From contig NZ_CP063196.1 of assembly GCF_003574835.2 (NCBI RefSeq), forward strand, positions 4,898,001 to 4,962,000: DNA of 64,000 nucleotides, written 5' to 3'. The DNA comes from Thermobifida halotolerans (GTDB lineage: Bacteria > Actinomycetota > Actinomycetes > Streptosporangiales > Streptosporangiaceae). Made by a program: the position numbers and the translations under genes. A model generated the notes under the pieces. That model worked only from the letters and a program-made list of their open reading frames with translations. It was not told the DNA's origin and did not search any database. Numbering within the stretch: the first letter of the stretch is position 1; each line of letters opens with the position of its first letter. Positions 16,775 through 25,578 of this stretch are shown piece by piece.

Positions 16775-17698
16775 TCACCTGAGCCGGTGCCGCCGGACCG
16801 GACGCTGACGGCTCCCCGCGATGAGTGCCGCGCCGATGAGCGCCACGGCGAAGGCGATCACGGCGAACACCATCGTCTCCACACCGGTCACCGGCAGTGA
16901 CCCCCCGTCCGCCGCGGGCGGCGTCTCGGTGGGCGAGGCGGTGGGCTCCTCCGTCGGAGACGCCGTGGGCGAGCCGGTGGGCTTGCCGGTCGGTTTGCCG
17001 GTCGGTGACGCGGTCGGTTTGCGAGTCGGCTTGTCGGTGGGCCGGTGCGTGGGCCGTTCGGTGGGTGACGCGGTCGGTTTGCGGGTCGGCTTGTCGGTGG
17101 GCCGGTCCGTCGGCCTGTCGGTCGGCTTGCCCGTGGGCCGGTGCGTGGGCCGTTCGGTGGGTGACGCGGTCGGTTTGCGGGTCGGCTTGTCGGTGGGCCG
17201 GTCCGTCGGCCTGTCGGTCGGCTTGCCCGTGGGCCGGTGCGTGGGCCGTTCGGTGGGTGACGCGGTCGGTTTGCGGGTCGGCTTGTCGGTGGGCCGGTCC
17301 GTCGGCCTGTCGGTCGGCCTGCCCGTGGGCCGGTCCGTCGGCCGTCCGGTGGGCGAGTGGGTCGGCGACCCCGTGACCCCGTCCAGCCGGGTCGCCGCCG
17401 GGGGCGGCCACTGGTCGGGCCATGAGGCGTCGGGGTCGTCCTGGACCGTGGCCTCCCCGGCCAGGTCCAGTCCGGTCGGAAGGTCGGTCGTCTCCCGGGA
17501 GCAGCCCGCGGAACCCGATCCCGGGGAGGACTCGGCGAAGCACTCCCACCCGGTGACCCTCGAGGCGTCCCGGACCAGTACCGCTGACGTTCCGGCCTCG
17601 GGAGGCGGTATCGCCCGGTCCGTGTTGTGCCAGGCCAGAAGTGATATCGCGGAGAAAGCCAGGGCGGCCGACAACCCCGCCGCCACGATTCCCCTCAT
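16775..17698 (-). CDS. Sortase-anchored surface protein with Pro/Thr repeat stalk
   Basis: A 307-residue secreted protein. ATG 17698 is followed by a signal peptide (MRGIVAAGLSAALAFSAISL). A short globular part of about 80 residues has two Cys. A long stalk of Pro-Thr triplets (RPT, KPT, SPT) makes up about half the protein. It ends LPVTG, a hydrophobic helix and an Arg-rich tail, the classical sortase sorting signal. It should be covalently attached to peptidoglycan. The stalk is encoded by tandem 96-bp repeats. No sortase gene is in the window. The Thr-rich stalk may be O-glycosylated. The start is uncertain by a few codons because the GGGGGGAAGG upstream lies 12 bases away. Confidence 0.85.
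   Translation of the reverse strand: MRGIVAAGLSAALAFSAISLLAWHNTDRAIPPPEAGTSAVLVRDASRVTGWECFAESSPGSGSAGCSRETTDLPTGLDLAGEATVQDDPDASWPDQWPPPAATRLDGVTGSPTHSPTGRPTDRPTGRPTDRPTDRPTDKPTRKPTASPTERPTHRPTGKPTDRPTDRPTDKPTRKPTASPTERPTHRPTGKPTDRPTDRPTDKPTRKPTASPTERPTHRPTDKPTRKPTASPTGKPTGKPTGSPTASPTEEPTASPTETPPAADGGSLPVTGVETMVFAVIAFAVALIGAALIAGSRQRPVRRHRLR
17041..17328. repeat. Three tandem 96-bp repeats in the surface-protein stalk
   Basis: The segment beginning GCCGGTGCGTGGGCCGTTCG recurs at 17041, 17137 and 17233, exactly 96 bases apart, with near-identical sequence between. Each unit encodes 32 residues, so copy-number change keeps the reading frame and alters stalk length. Shorter Pro-Thr triplet repeats flank it on both sides. 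The sequence also leaves long open frames on the opposite strand, which are by-products. Confidence 0.9.
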
Positions 17699-18150
17699 CA
17701 GAAGACTCAACCTTCCCCCCAGGAGTGAGCGCTGCCGGTTCCACACCCGCGGGACTTTTGGGTGCGCAATCCGAACAACAATCCGTGGAGAGGAGCCCTG
17801 AAACCCGGCAGCCCGCACTCTTGGCCAACAATTGGCCTCCTCACCCCGGTTTTGGCAGGCCGATTACCCGCATGATCAGCAACCGGGGAACGCCGCCGAC
17901 CGCTGGGAGCGCGGACCCGCTGTGCACGGCTCGACCAGGTCGAGGCATCCCACGCAACCCTTTCGGAGTGGGATGCCCCGGAGTGTTGATCTTGACGGGA
18001 GCGGGCATCCAACCGCGGAAAATGGCACGCTGGTGTCAAGGTCATCTGGGCAGTGACCGAGGTTGCGCCCACCCGGAGCGTGTCGATCGTGCTCCTGCGG
18101 TCATGCCCGGCGCCGGGGACGGTCGCGGCGGAGACCCGCGGGAGGAAGGG
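17699..18150. other. Intergenic stretch with one 10-bp inverted repeat
   Basis: About 450 bases between the surface-protein start and the transaminase terminator. The only distinct element is GGCATCCCAC (17944-17953) with GTGGGATGCC (17968-17977), a perfect 10-bp inverted repeat with a 14-base loop and no T-run. No coding region is convincing. The part nearest 17700 should hold the surface-protein promoter. Confidence 0.45.
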
Positions 18151-18183
18151 GGACCGGGGAGCCCTCCCGCTGCTTCCCGGTCC
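18151..18183 (-). terminator. Hairpin terminator after the transaminase
   Basis: GGACCGGGGAG (18151-18161) pairs with CTTCCCGGTCC (18173-18183) with one mismatch around an 11-base loop. It begins 13 bases beyond the transaminase stop on the minus strand. No T-run follows, as is common in high-G+C actinomycetes. Confidence 0.5.
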
Positions 18184-18195
18184 TGGGGGTGGGGG

Positions 18196-19584
18196 TCAGA
18201 TCCGCTGCCACGCCTCGGTGAGCACGGTGCGCAGGACGCTCTCGATCTCGGTGAAGTGCTCCGCGCCGCAGACCAGCGGCGGGGAGAGCTGGACGACGGG
18301 GTCGCCGCGGTCGTCGGCGCGGCAGATCAGACCCGCCTCGAACAGGGCGGGGGAGAGGAAGCCCTTGAGCAGGCGGTGCGACTCCTCGTCGGTGAAGGTC
18401 TCCTTGGTCTCCTTGTCCTTGACCAGTTCGATGCCGTAGAAGTAGCCCTCGCCGCGCACGTCCCCCACGATCGGCAGGTCGAGCAGCTTCTCCAGCGTCG
18501 CCCGGAAGACCGGGGCGTTGGCCTGGACGTGCTCGATGATCCCCTCGCGCTCGAAGACGTCCAGGTTGGCCAGTGCCGCCGCGGCGGCCACCGGGTGTCC
18601 GGCGAAGGTGACGCCGTGCAGGAAGGAGTTGCCCGCCTCCAGGAACGGCTCCATCAGCGCCTCACGCGCGATCAGGCCGCCCATCGGCACGTACCCCGAG
18701 GTGACGCCCTTGGCGAAGGTGATGATGTCCGGCAGGTAGTCGAAGCGCTGCGCGCCGAAGTACGCGCCCAGTCGGCCGAACGCGCAGATGACCTCGTCCG
18801 ACACCAGAAGCACTCCGTGGCGGTCGCAGATCTCCCGCAGCCGCCGGAAGTACCCGGGCGGCGGCGGGAAGCAGCCGCCGGAGTTCTGCACCGGCTCGAC
18901 GTAGACGGCCGCCACGGTCTCGGGGTCGTTCTGCAGGATCGCCGCCTCGACCTGGTCGGCGGCCCAGCGGCCGAACGCCTCCGGGTCGTCGCCGTGCACG
19001 GGGGCGCGGTAGATGTTGGTGTTGGGCACCTGGATGGTGCTCGGGACCAGCGGCTCGAACGGGGTCTTGATGGCCTGCAGGCCGGTGATCGACAGCGCGC
19101 CCATGCTGGTGCCGTGGTAGGCGATGCGGCGGCTGATCACCTTGTGCCGGGTGGGCTGTCCGATGAGCTTGAAGTACTGGCGGGCCAGCTTCCAGGCGGA
19201 CTCCACCGCCTCGGAGCCGCTCGTGGTGAAGAACACCCGGTTCAGATCGCCCGGAGCCAGGTCGGCGAGCCGGTCGGCCAGTTCGACGGCCGTGGGGTGG
19301 GCGTAGGTCCAGATCGGGAAGTAGGCCAGCTTCCGGGACTGCTCGGCGATCGCCTCCGCGATCTCGGCGCGGCCGTGGCCGATCTGCGAGACGAACAGAC
19401 CGGCGAGGCCGTCCAGGTACCTCCTGCCGTCGGCGTCGTACACGTAGGGTCCTTCACCCCGCGCGATCACCGGGACGTCGCCGTCCCGGTACGCCGCCAT
19501 CTCGGTGAAGTGCATCCACAGGTGGTCCTTCGCCGCCTGTTGGAGCTCGTTCGCCGTGAGTCCACTGCCTGACCGCACTGTCAC
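18196..19584 (-). CDS. Class III aminotransferase, probably for putrescine or related omega-amines
   Basis: A 462-residue PLP-dependent transaminase. TTSGSEAVESAWKLA binds the cofactor phosphate, and VSDEVICAFGRLG with ITFAKGVTSGYVPMGG supplies the Asp and the Schiff-base Lys. The sequence type matches omega-amino acid/putrescine-pyruvate aminotransferases. Divergence from an aminobutyraldehyde dehydrogenase and polyamine transporter genes supports putrescine (to 4-aminobutanal) as substrate. I choose GTG 19584 (MTVRSGSG), which follows GGGGGA with 5-base spacing, over a TTG at 19647. Confidence 0.85.
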   Translation of the reverse strand: MTVRSGSGLTANELQQAAKDHLWMHFTEMAAYRDGDVPVIARGEGPYVYDADGRRYLDGLAGLFVSQIGHGRAEIAEAIAEQSRKLAYFPIWTYAHPTAVELADRLADLAPGDLNRVFFTTSGSEAVESAWKLARQYFKLIGQPTRHKVISRRIAYHGTSMGALSITGLQAIKTPFEPLVPSTIQVPNTNIYRAPVHGDDPEAFGRWAADQVEAAILQNDPETVAAVYVEPVQNSGGCFPPPPGYFRRLREICDRHGVLLVSDEVICAFGRLGAYFGAQRFDYLPDIITFAKGVTSGYVPMGGLIAREALMEPFLEAGNSFLHGVTFAGHPVAAAAALANLDVFEREGIIEHVQANAPVFRATLEKLLDLPIVGDVRGEGYFYGIELVKDKETKETFTDEESHRLLKGFLSPALFEAGLICRADDRGDPVVQLSPPLVCGAEHFTEIESVLRTVLTEAWQRI

Positions 19585-19708
19585 TTGGTTCCCCCAGAGC
19601 TGCGTTCCAGCGGAGGGCGCCGGGTCCGGCTCCCTCCGCGCAGACAAGTCGGAGCACGGAGTGCCCCCAATGAAATAGTCGCATCTAAAGAAAACCTGTC
19701 AAGTATCG

Positions 19709-19752
19709 GTTGTGAAATCCAATGTTTACAACGGAATCCCTTGTTCTAGGAT
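19709..19752 (+). promoter_or_regulatory. Promoter and overlapping imperfect palindrome of the polyamine operon
   Basis: TTTACA (19725-19730), a 16-base spacer and TAGGAT (19747-19752) make a good sigma-70 promoter for the rightward operon, with a 5' leader of about 60 bases. The -35 sits inside an imperfect inverted repeat, GTTGTGAAA (19709-19717) against TTTACAAC (19725-19732), which could be a repressor operator shared with the divergent transaminase. The regulator gene is not in the window. Confidence 0.5.
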
Positions 19753-19820
19753 GAGGAGTCTGCCAGGGTTTCCGTAGCGGCCCTGTGCGTGCCGTGCCGC
19801 AGATGACCAGGGAGAAGAAC

Positions 19821-21275
19821 GTGACCAGCCACTCCGAAGGCCCGCGACGCCTGCGCAACTTCATCAACGGCGAGTTCGTCGACTCCGTCGACGGCCGCAC
19901 CGCCCCGATCGTCAATCCGGCCACGGGCGAGGTGTTCGCCGAAGCTCCGGTCTCCACCGCACACGACGTCGACAGCGCCTTCCGGGCCGCGGCCGACGCG
20001 TTCGAGAACGGCTGGCGCGACTCCACCCCCGCCGAACGGCAGCTCGCGCTGAACAGGATCGCCGACGCCGTCGAGGAGCGCGTCGACGAACTCGTCGCCG
20101 CCGAGGTGGAGAACTGCGGCAAACCCGTCCAGGCCACCAAGGACGAGGAGATCTGGCAGGTCACCGACTCGCTGCGGTTCTTCGCGGGCGCCGCGCGCAC
20201 CCTGGAGGGCAGGGCCGCCGGAGAGTACCTGGCCGACCACACCTCCTGGATCCGCCGGGAACCCCTCGGCGTGGTGGGACAGATCACCCCGTGGAACTAC
20301 CCCATGGCGATGGCCGCGTGGAAGATCGGCCCGGCCCTGGCCGCGGGCAACACCATCGTGCTCAAGCCGTCCGACACCACCCCCGCGTCCACCCTGCTGC
20401 TCGCCGAGATCGCCGCGGAGTTCCTGCCGCCCGGCGTGTTCAACGTCGTCACCGGCGACCGCGACACCGGCCGCGCCCTCGTGGACCACCCCACCCCCCG
20501 GCTCGTCTCGCTCACCGGCTCCACCCGCGCCGGATACGAGGTCGCCCAGGCCGCCTCCCGCGACCTCAAGCGGCTCCACCTGGAACTGGGCGGCAAGGCC
20601 CCGGTGATCGTGTTCGACGACGCGGACGTGGAGAAGGCCGCACAGGGCATCGCCGAGGCGGGCTACTTCAACGCCGGACAGGACTGCACCGCGGCCACCC
20701 GGGTCCTGGCCGCTCCCGGCATCCACGACGACCTCGCCGCCGCGCTCGCCGAACAGGCCAAGCAGACCAAGACCGCGGGCCCCGAGGAGACCGACGCCCT
20801 GTACGGGCCGCTGAACAACCCCAACCAGCTCGCCCGTGTCGGCGGCTTCCTCGACCGCGTCCCCGACCACGCCAGCGTGCTGGCCGGCGGCTCCGCCCTC
20901 GACCGTCCCGGCTACTTCTTCGCCCCCACGGTCGTGTCCGACCTGCGCCAGGGCGACGAGATGGTCACCGACGAGATCTTCGGCCCGGTCATCACCGTCC
21001 AGCGCTTCGACGACGAGGACACCGCCGTGGCCTGGGCCAACTCGGTGGAGTACGGACTGGCGTCCAGCGTGTGGACCAGGGACCACGCGCGTGCCCTGCG
21101 GGTGTCGCGCCGCCTCGACTTCGGCTGTGTGTGGATCAACACCCACATCCCGCTCGTCGCCGAGATGCCGCACGGCGGCTTCAAGCACTCCGGTTACGGC
21201 AAGGATCTCTCCCTCTACAGTCTGGAGGAGTACACGCGCGTCAAGCACGTCATGAGCTACATCGGTAGAGACTGA
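19821..21275 (+). CDS. Gamma-aminobutyraldehyde dehydrogenase
   Basis: A 484-residue NAD(P)-dependent aldehyde dehydrogenase. TPWNYPMAMAAWKIGPALA is the cofactor segment, LTGSTRAGYEV the phosphate loop, the catalytic Glu lies in LELGGKAPV, and the catalytic Cys in FNAGQDCTAATR. The QDCTA context is typical of aminobutyraldehyde dehydrogenases, which oxidise 4-aminobutanal to GABA. GTG 19821 follows GGAGAAG, better than ATG 19803 or GTG 19785. It is the first gene of the rightward unit and 100 bases upstream of potA, and pairs metabolically with the divergent transaminase. Confidence 0.87.
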   Translation: MTSHSEGPRRLRNFINGEFVDSVDGRTAPIVNPATGEVFAEAPVSTAHDVDSAFRAAADAFENGWRDSTPAERQLALNRIADAVEERVDELVAAEVENCGKPVQATKDEEIWQVTDSLRFFAGAARTLEGRAAGEYLADHTSWIRREPLGVVGQITPWNYPMAMAAWKIGPALAAGNTIVLKPSDTTPASTLLLAEIAAEFLPPGVFNVVTGDRDTGRALVDHPTPRLVSLTGSTRAGYEVAQAASRDLKRLHLELGGKAPVIVFDDADVEKAAQGIAEAGYFNAGQDCTAATRVLAAPGIHDDLAAALAEQAKQTKTAGPEETDALYGPLNNPNQLARVGGFLDRVPDHASVLAGGSALDRPGYFFAPTVVSDLRQGDEMVTDEIFGPVITVQRFDDEDTAVAWANSVEYGLASSVWTRDHARALRVSRRLDFGCVWINTHIPLVAEMPHGGFKHSGYGKDLSLYSLEEYTRVKHVMSYIGRD

Positions 21276-21375
21276 GACGTCAGCTGATCCGCTCCTCGGA
21301 CCAGTATGAGTAATCGACGTCCTCCCGAGGGCCACGTCGAGACGCACCCCCTCCGAGTAAAGGACCACCACGACT

Positions 21376-22527
21376 ATGGCGACCACCACGCAAGAGACAC
21401 CGGCCGCGCGCGGCGCGGGCACAACGGGCGCCCCAGCGGCCCCCGCCATCAGTCTGGAAGGAGTCGGTAAGGTCTACCGTTCCGGTCACGGCACGATCAC
21501 CGCGGTGCAGCGGATCGACCTGGAGATCCAGCAGGGGGAGTTCTTCTCCCTGCTGGGGCCCTCCGGCTGCGGCAAGACCACCACCATGCGGATGATCGCG
21601 GGATTCGAGGAGCCCACCTCGGGAACCGTGCGCCTGGCGGGCAGGGACGTCACCGGTGTTCCGCCGAACCGCCGCGACGTCAACATGGTCTTCCAGAGCT
21701 ACGCGCTGTTTCCGCACATGACCGTCGCGGACAACGTGGCCTTCGGCCTGAGGCGCAGGAAGGTCCCCGCAGCGGAGATCAGGACCCGGGTCGCCGAGAT
21801 GCTCGAGCTGGTGGAGCTGAGCGACCGGGCCAGGCACAAGCCCACCCAACTCTCCGGCGGCCAGCAGCAGCGGGTGGCCCTGGCCCGCGCGCTCGTCAAC
21901 CGGCCCAGCGCGCTGCTGCTGGACGAGCCGCTCGGCGCGCTCGACCTGAAACTGCGCCAGGCCATGCAGTTGGAACTCAAACGCATCCAGCGCGAGGTCG
22001 GCATCACCTTCGTCTACGTCACCCACGACCAGGGTGAGGCGCTGACGATGTCCGACCGCATCGCCGTCATGAACAAGGGCGTGGTCGAGCAGCTCGGCAC
22101 TCCGGCGCAGATCTACGAGACCCCCGCCACACGGTTCGTCGCCGGGTTCATCGGCACCTCCAACATCCTGACCGGCGCCGTCCACGGCGTCGCCGACGGC
22201 CACGCCAGGATCGACTACGGCGACGACCAGCACGTTCTGGCGCACGCGGACGGAGCGGCCCCCGGAGTGGACCTGATTCTCACCGTCCGTCCCGAGAAGA
22301 TCCATTTGGGCGTCGAGAAGCCGAATGAGACTCTGAGTCGGATTCACGGTACGGTACGCGAGGTCGTCTACCTCGGATCGACCACGCACTACACCGTGCG
22401 GACCGTTGACGACACCGAGATCGTGGTGTTCCAACAGAACTCCTCCGACGCCAGCAACCTCGCCGAACGCGGCGACACCGTGTGGCTGTCCTGGCGCCCC
22501 GAACACTCCTATGTGCTTCCCGGCTGA
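21376..22527 (+). CDS. potA: Spermidine/putrescine ABC transporter ATP-binding protein
   Basis: A 383-residue ATPase of the polyamine importer. The Walker A is [15 protein letters not shown], the ABC signature [15 protein letters not shown], Walker [16 protein letters not shown], and the H-loop YVTHDQGEA. The C-terminal TOBE region (about 290-380) fits PotA and related CUT1-like ATPases. It energises uptake with the PotB and PotC permeases. An 18-residue Ala/Thr-rich N-terminal extension precedes the first strand. The next gene starts 52 bases downstream. Confidence 0.9.
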   Translation: MATTTQETPAARGAGTTGAPAAPAISLEGVGKVYRSGHGTITAVQRIDLEIQQGEFFSLLGPSGCGKTTTMRMIAGFEEPTSGTVRLAGRDVTGVPPNRRDVNMVFQSYALFPHMTVADNVAFGLRRRKVPAAEIRTRVAEMLELVELSDRARHKPTQLSGGQQQRVALARALVNRPSALLLDEPLGALDLKLRQAMQLELKRIQREVGITFVYVTHDQGEALTMSDRIAVMNKGVVEQLGTPAQIYETPATRFVAGFIGTSNILTGAVHGVADGHARIDYGDDQHVLAHADGAAPGVDLILTVRPEKIHLGVEKPNETLSRIHGTVREVVYLGSTTHYTVRTVDDTEIVVFQQNSSDASNLAERGDTVWLSWRPEHSYVLPG

Positions 22528-22579
22528 GCGATCGGCCGGTCGCCATCCGTCCCCACTACATCAGGAGCAGTACGACCCC

Positions 22580-23824
22580 GTGCGTAAGACCAGAAGACCC
22601 ACCATCACCCCAGCCCAGCTTCGCGGCCTCACCCAGGCCCGCTACAGCCGTCGGGACACCCTCAGGTTCGCCGGACTCTCCGCCGCGGCCCTGGCCCTGG
22701 CCGGTTGCGGCGTCGAGGGCCAGGGCCAGCAGGCCCCCGCCTCGGAGAACTTCTGGGCGGACAAGAAGAGCAACGGCCAACTCCGCTTCGCCAACTGGCC
22801 GCTCTACATGGACCCCGAGAAGCCGGAACTCAAGCAGTTCACCGAGACGACCGGCATCGAGGTCGAGTACAGCGAGTCCATCCAGGACATGCCGTCGTGG
22901 TTCGGCGAGATCCAGCCGCTCCTGGCCAACGGCGACGACATCGGCGCCGACCTGATGGTGCTCACGAGCGGCCAGGAGCTGAACAAGCTCATCGCGCTGG
23001 GCCACCTCGCGCCACTGGACCACGACCAACTGCTCAACTTCGCCGAGTTCGCCGGTGACACGTACAAGATGTCGGCGTACGACTACGGCAACCGGTACAC
23101 CGTGCCCTACGCCTCCGGCATCACCGGCATCGCCTACGACCCCGAGCGCGTCGGACGCGAGATCACCTCCCTCAAGGACCTGTGGGACCCCGAGTTCGAG
23201 GGGCGGGTCGGCATGTTCCGCGACCCCCAGGAGATCGCCAACTTCGGCCTGCTCTACAACGGCGTCGACCCGGCCGACTCCACCCCCGAGGACTGGAAGG
23301 CCGCCGCCGACGCCCTGAAGAAGCAGCGCGACGACGGCATCGTGCGCGCCTACTACGAGCAGGACTACGTCCAGCCGCTCACCAACGGCGACATCTGGAT
23401 GACCATGGCCTGGTCCGGTGACATCTTCCAGGTCAACGCCGAGGAGGGCACCAACCTGAAGTTCGTCATCCCCGAAGAGGGCGCCACGCTGTGGACGGAC
23501 AACATGACGATCCCGATCACCGCGCAGAACCCGGTGGACGCTCTCATGCTGATGAACTTCTTCTACAACCCCGACATCGCCGCGAGCCTCGCCGAGTACA
23601 TCAACTACATCTGCCCGGTGCCGCACGCCCAGGAGGTGCTGCGCGACAAGGCCGAGGAGCTGAGCGGCGAGGAGAAGCAGGCCCTGGAGGACCTGGCGGA
23701 CAGCCCGCTGGTCTTCCCCACCCAGAGCGACTACGCCAAGCTGCACAACTACGTGCCGCTGGACGTGGAGGCCGGTGAGGACGAGGAGTTCAACTCCACC
23801 TTCCAGGCGATCACCCAGGCGTAG
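22580..23824 (+). CDS. potD: Polyamine-binding lipoprotein of the ABC transporter
   Basis: A 414-residue extracytoplasmic solute-binding protein of the PotD/PotF type. From GTG 22580 the N-terminus has a twin-arginine motif (SRRDTLRF) and the lipobox LAGC near residue 45, so it is probably exported by Tat and lipid-anchored. The mature part begins with LRFANWPLYMD, as in spermidine/putrescine-binding proteins, and contains the IAYDPERVG and DLWDPEFEGRVGMFRDP segments of the family. It captures polyamine for PotBC. AGGAG lies 12 bases upstream of the start, rather distant. Confidence 0.88.
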   Translation: MRKTRRPTITPAQLRGLTQARYSRRDTLRFAGLSAAALALAGCGVEGQGQQAPASENFWADKKSNGQLRFANWPLYMDPEKPELKQFTETTGIEVEYSESIQDMPSWFGEIQPLLANGDDIGADLMVLTSGQELNKLIALGHLAPLDHDQLLNFAEFAGDTYKMSAYDYGNRYTVPYASGITGIAYDPERVGREITSLKDLWDPEFEGRVGMFRDPQEIANFGLLYNGVDPADSTPEDWKAAADALKKQRDDGIVRAYYEQDYVQPLTNGDIWMTMAWSGDIFQVNAEEGTNLKFVIPEEGATLWTDNMTIPITAQNPVDALMLMNFFYNPDIAASLAEYINYICPVPHAQEVLRDKAEELSGEEKQALEDLADSPLVFPTQSDYAKLHNYVPLDVEAGEDEEFNSTFQAITQA

Positions 23825-23830
23825 CCGACC

Positions 23831-24694
23831 ATGACACGGTTGAGAAGTAAGGCCGCCCCGTACCTGCTGGCGCTGCCCGCGTGGCTCTGGCTGGGTATCT
23901 TCTTCGTGGTGCCGATCATCGGACTGCTGTGGATGTCCCTGATGACCGGCAACATCATCACGGGGTTCACGCCCACCTTCAACGTCGCGGTCTACCCGGA
24001 GGTGGTCACCACCTACTGGGAGCAGATCCTGCGCTCCCTGGGCTACGGACTGGCCGCCACCCTGCTGTGCATCGCGGTCGGGTACCCGGTGGCCTACTGG
24101 ATCGCCTTCCACGGGGGCGCCCACAAGTCCACCTACCTGCTGCTCGTCCTGCTGCCGTTCTTCGTCACGCAGGTGCTGCGGACCATCTCCTGGAAGTTCC
24201 TGCTCGCCGACAACGGGCTGGTGCTGGGGCCGTTCAAGGCGATCGGGCTGCTGCCCGAGGACGCCCGTGTCCTCAGCACCGCGGTCGCGGTCGTCTTCGG
24301 CCTGGCCTACAACTTCCTGCCGTTCATGATCATGCCGATCTACGCGGTGCTGGAACAGGTGGACCACCGGGTCGTCGAGGCCGCCTACGACCTGTACGCC
24401 TCCCGGTTCCACGCGTTCGTCCACGTCATCCTGCCGCTGTCACTTCCGGGGGTCTTCGCCGGAGTGCTGCTGGTCTTCGTGCCCAGCAGCGCCGACTACG
24501 TCAGCGCCTCGGTCCTGGGCGGCACGAACAACACCATGATCGGCAACATCATCCACTCGCAGTACCTGGTCAACAACGCCTATCCGACCGCCGCGGCCAT
24601 CACGTTCGTACTGATGGCGGTCCTGCTGATCGGTATCTTCAGCTACGCCAGGGCTCTGGGCACCGAACGCGTGATGGAGGTGCAGGCCGGATGA
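23831..24694 (+). CDS. potB: Polyamine ABC transporter permease PotB
   Basis: A 287-residue inner-membrane permease with six hydrophobic segments. The cytoplasmic EAA loop, VEAAYDLYASRFHAFVHVILP, contacts PotA. A typical first segment, LLALPAWLWLGIFFVVPI, opens the protein. The ATG at 23831 is 6 bases after potD, and its stop overlaps the potC start as ATGA, so translation is coupled. Confidence 0.88.
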   Translation: MTRLRSKAAPYLLALPAWLWLGIFFVVPIIGLLWMSLMTGNIITGFTPTFNVAVYPEVVTTYWEQILRSLGYGLAATLLCIAVGYPVAYWIAFHGGAHKSTYLLLVLLPFFVTQVLRTISWKFLLADNGLVLGPFKAIGLLPEDARVLSTAVAVVFGLAYNFLPFMIMPIYAVLEQVDHRVVEAAYDLYASRFHAFVHVILPLSLPGVFAGVLLVFVPSSADYVSASVLGGTNNTMIGNIIHSQYLVNNAYPTAAAITFVLMAVLLIGIFSYARALGTERVMEVQAG

Positions 24695-25518
24695 GCGCCA
24701 CTGTCGCAGAGAGCACCGGGCGGACGGCCGCGCCGCGCCGGTGGCGGCCCCGGATCAGTCTGGGCAAGCTGTTCACCTGGGCCGTTCTGGTCTGGCTGTT
24801 CGTGCCCATCGTGGGCATGATCGCGTTCAGCTTCAACGACATCTCCGGACGCCAGAACGTCACCTGGCAGGGGTTCACCCTCAAGTGGTACGGCCAGGCG
24901 TTCGCCTACCCGGACCTCAACCAGGCGCTGCTCAACACCCTGGTCATCGGGTGCTCGACGATGCTCGTCTCCGGCATCGCCGGCAGCCTGCTCGGCCTGG
25001 CGATGGGCCGGTACCGGTTCCGCGGTCAGCAGGTCAGCAACCTGGTGATGTTCGCGGCGATCTCCGCGCCGGAGGTGGTCATCGGTGCGGCGCTGCTGTC
25101 GCTGTTCCTCACCGTCAACCTGACCACCGGTCTGGCCACGGTGATCATCGCGCACGTCATGTTCACCGTCTCGTTCGTGGCGATCACGGTGCGGGCGCGG
25201 GTCATGACGCTGGACCCCAAGATCGAGGAGGCCGCACGCGACCTGGGCGCCGACAGTTGGACCACGTTCCGGCTGGTGACCTTCCCGATGCTGTTCCCCG
25301 CGATCATGGCGGGCGGGCTGCTGTCGTTCGCGCTGTCGGTGGATGACTTCATCATCACCACCTTCGTCAGCGGCGACCTCAGCACCTTCCCGCTGTGGAT
25401 CTGGGGAGCCACCCGGGTCGGCATCCCCCCGCAGGTCAACGTGATGGGCACGCTGATCTTCGTGGTGGGTGTGCTGCTCACCATCACCAACGTCGTCCTC
25501 GCCCGGCGGCGTTCCTGA
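24691..25518 (+). CDS. potC: Polyamine ABC transporter permease PotC
   Basis: A 275-residue permease, partner of PotB. It has six membrane segments after a charged 30-residue N-terminus, and the EAA loop EEAARDLGADSWTTFRLVTFP. SVDDFIITTFVSG near residue 215 is characteristic of PotC. It starts at ATG 24691 inside the potB stop. The last segment is followed directly by Arg residues and the stop. Confidence 0.88.
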   Translation: MSATVAESTGRTAAPRRWRPRISLGKLFTWAVLVWLFVPIVGMIAFSFNDISGRQNVTWQGFTLKWYGQAFAYPDLNQALLNTLVIGCSTMLVSGIAGSLLGLAMGRYRFRGQQVSNLVMFAAISAPEVVIGAALLSLFLTVNLTTGLATVIIAHVMFTVSFVAITVRARVMTLDPKIEEAARDLGADSWTTFRLVTFPMLFPAIMAGGLLSFALSVDDFIITTFVSGDLSTFPLWIWGATRVGIPPQVNVMGTLIFVVGVLLTITNVVLARRRS

Positions 25519-25578
25519 CCCCGTCCCCCCGACCACGGCCGAGTCTGTTCCACGTACCGACGAGAAGAGTGATATCCC

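Noticed and set aside
17041-17328. Possible CRISPR array from the evenly spaced repeats
   Set aside because: The whole 96-bp unit is repeated with no unique spacers, and it is inside a coding sequence without cas genes nearby.
16821-17801. Long plus-strand ORF with regular Val-Gly repeats opposite the surface protein
   Set aside because: It is the shadow of the 96-bp repeats. The minus frame has a signal peptide and LPVTG anchor, whereas this frame has none.
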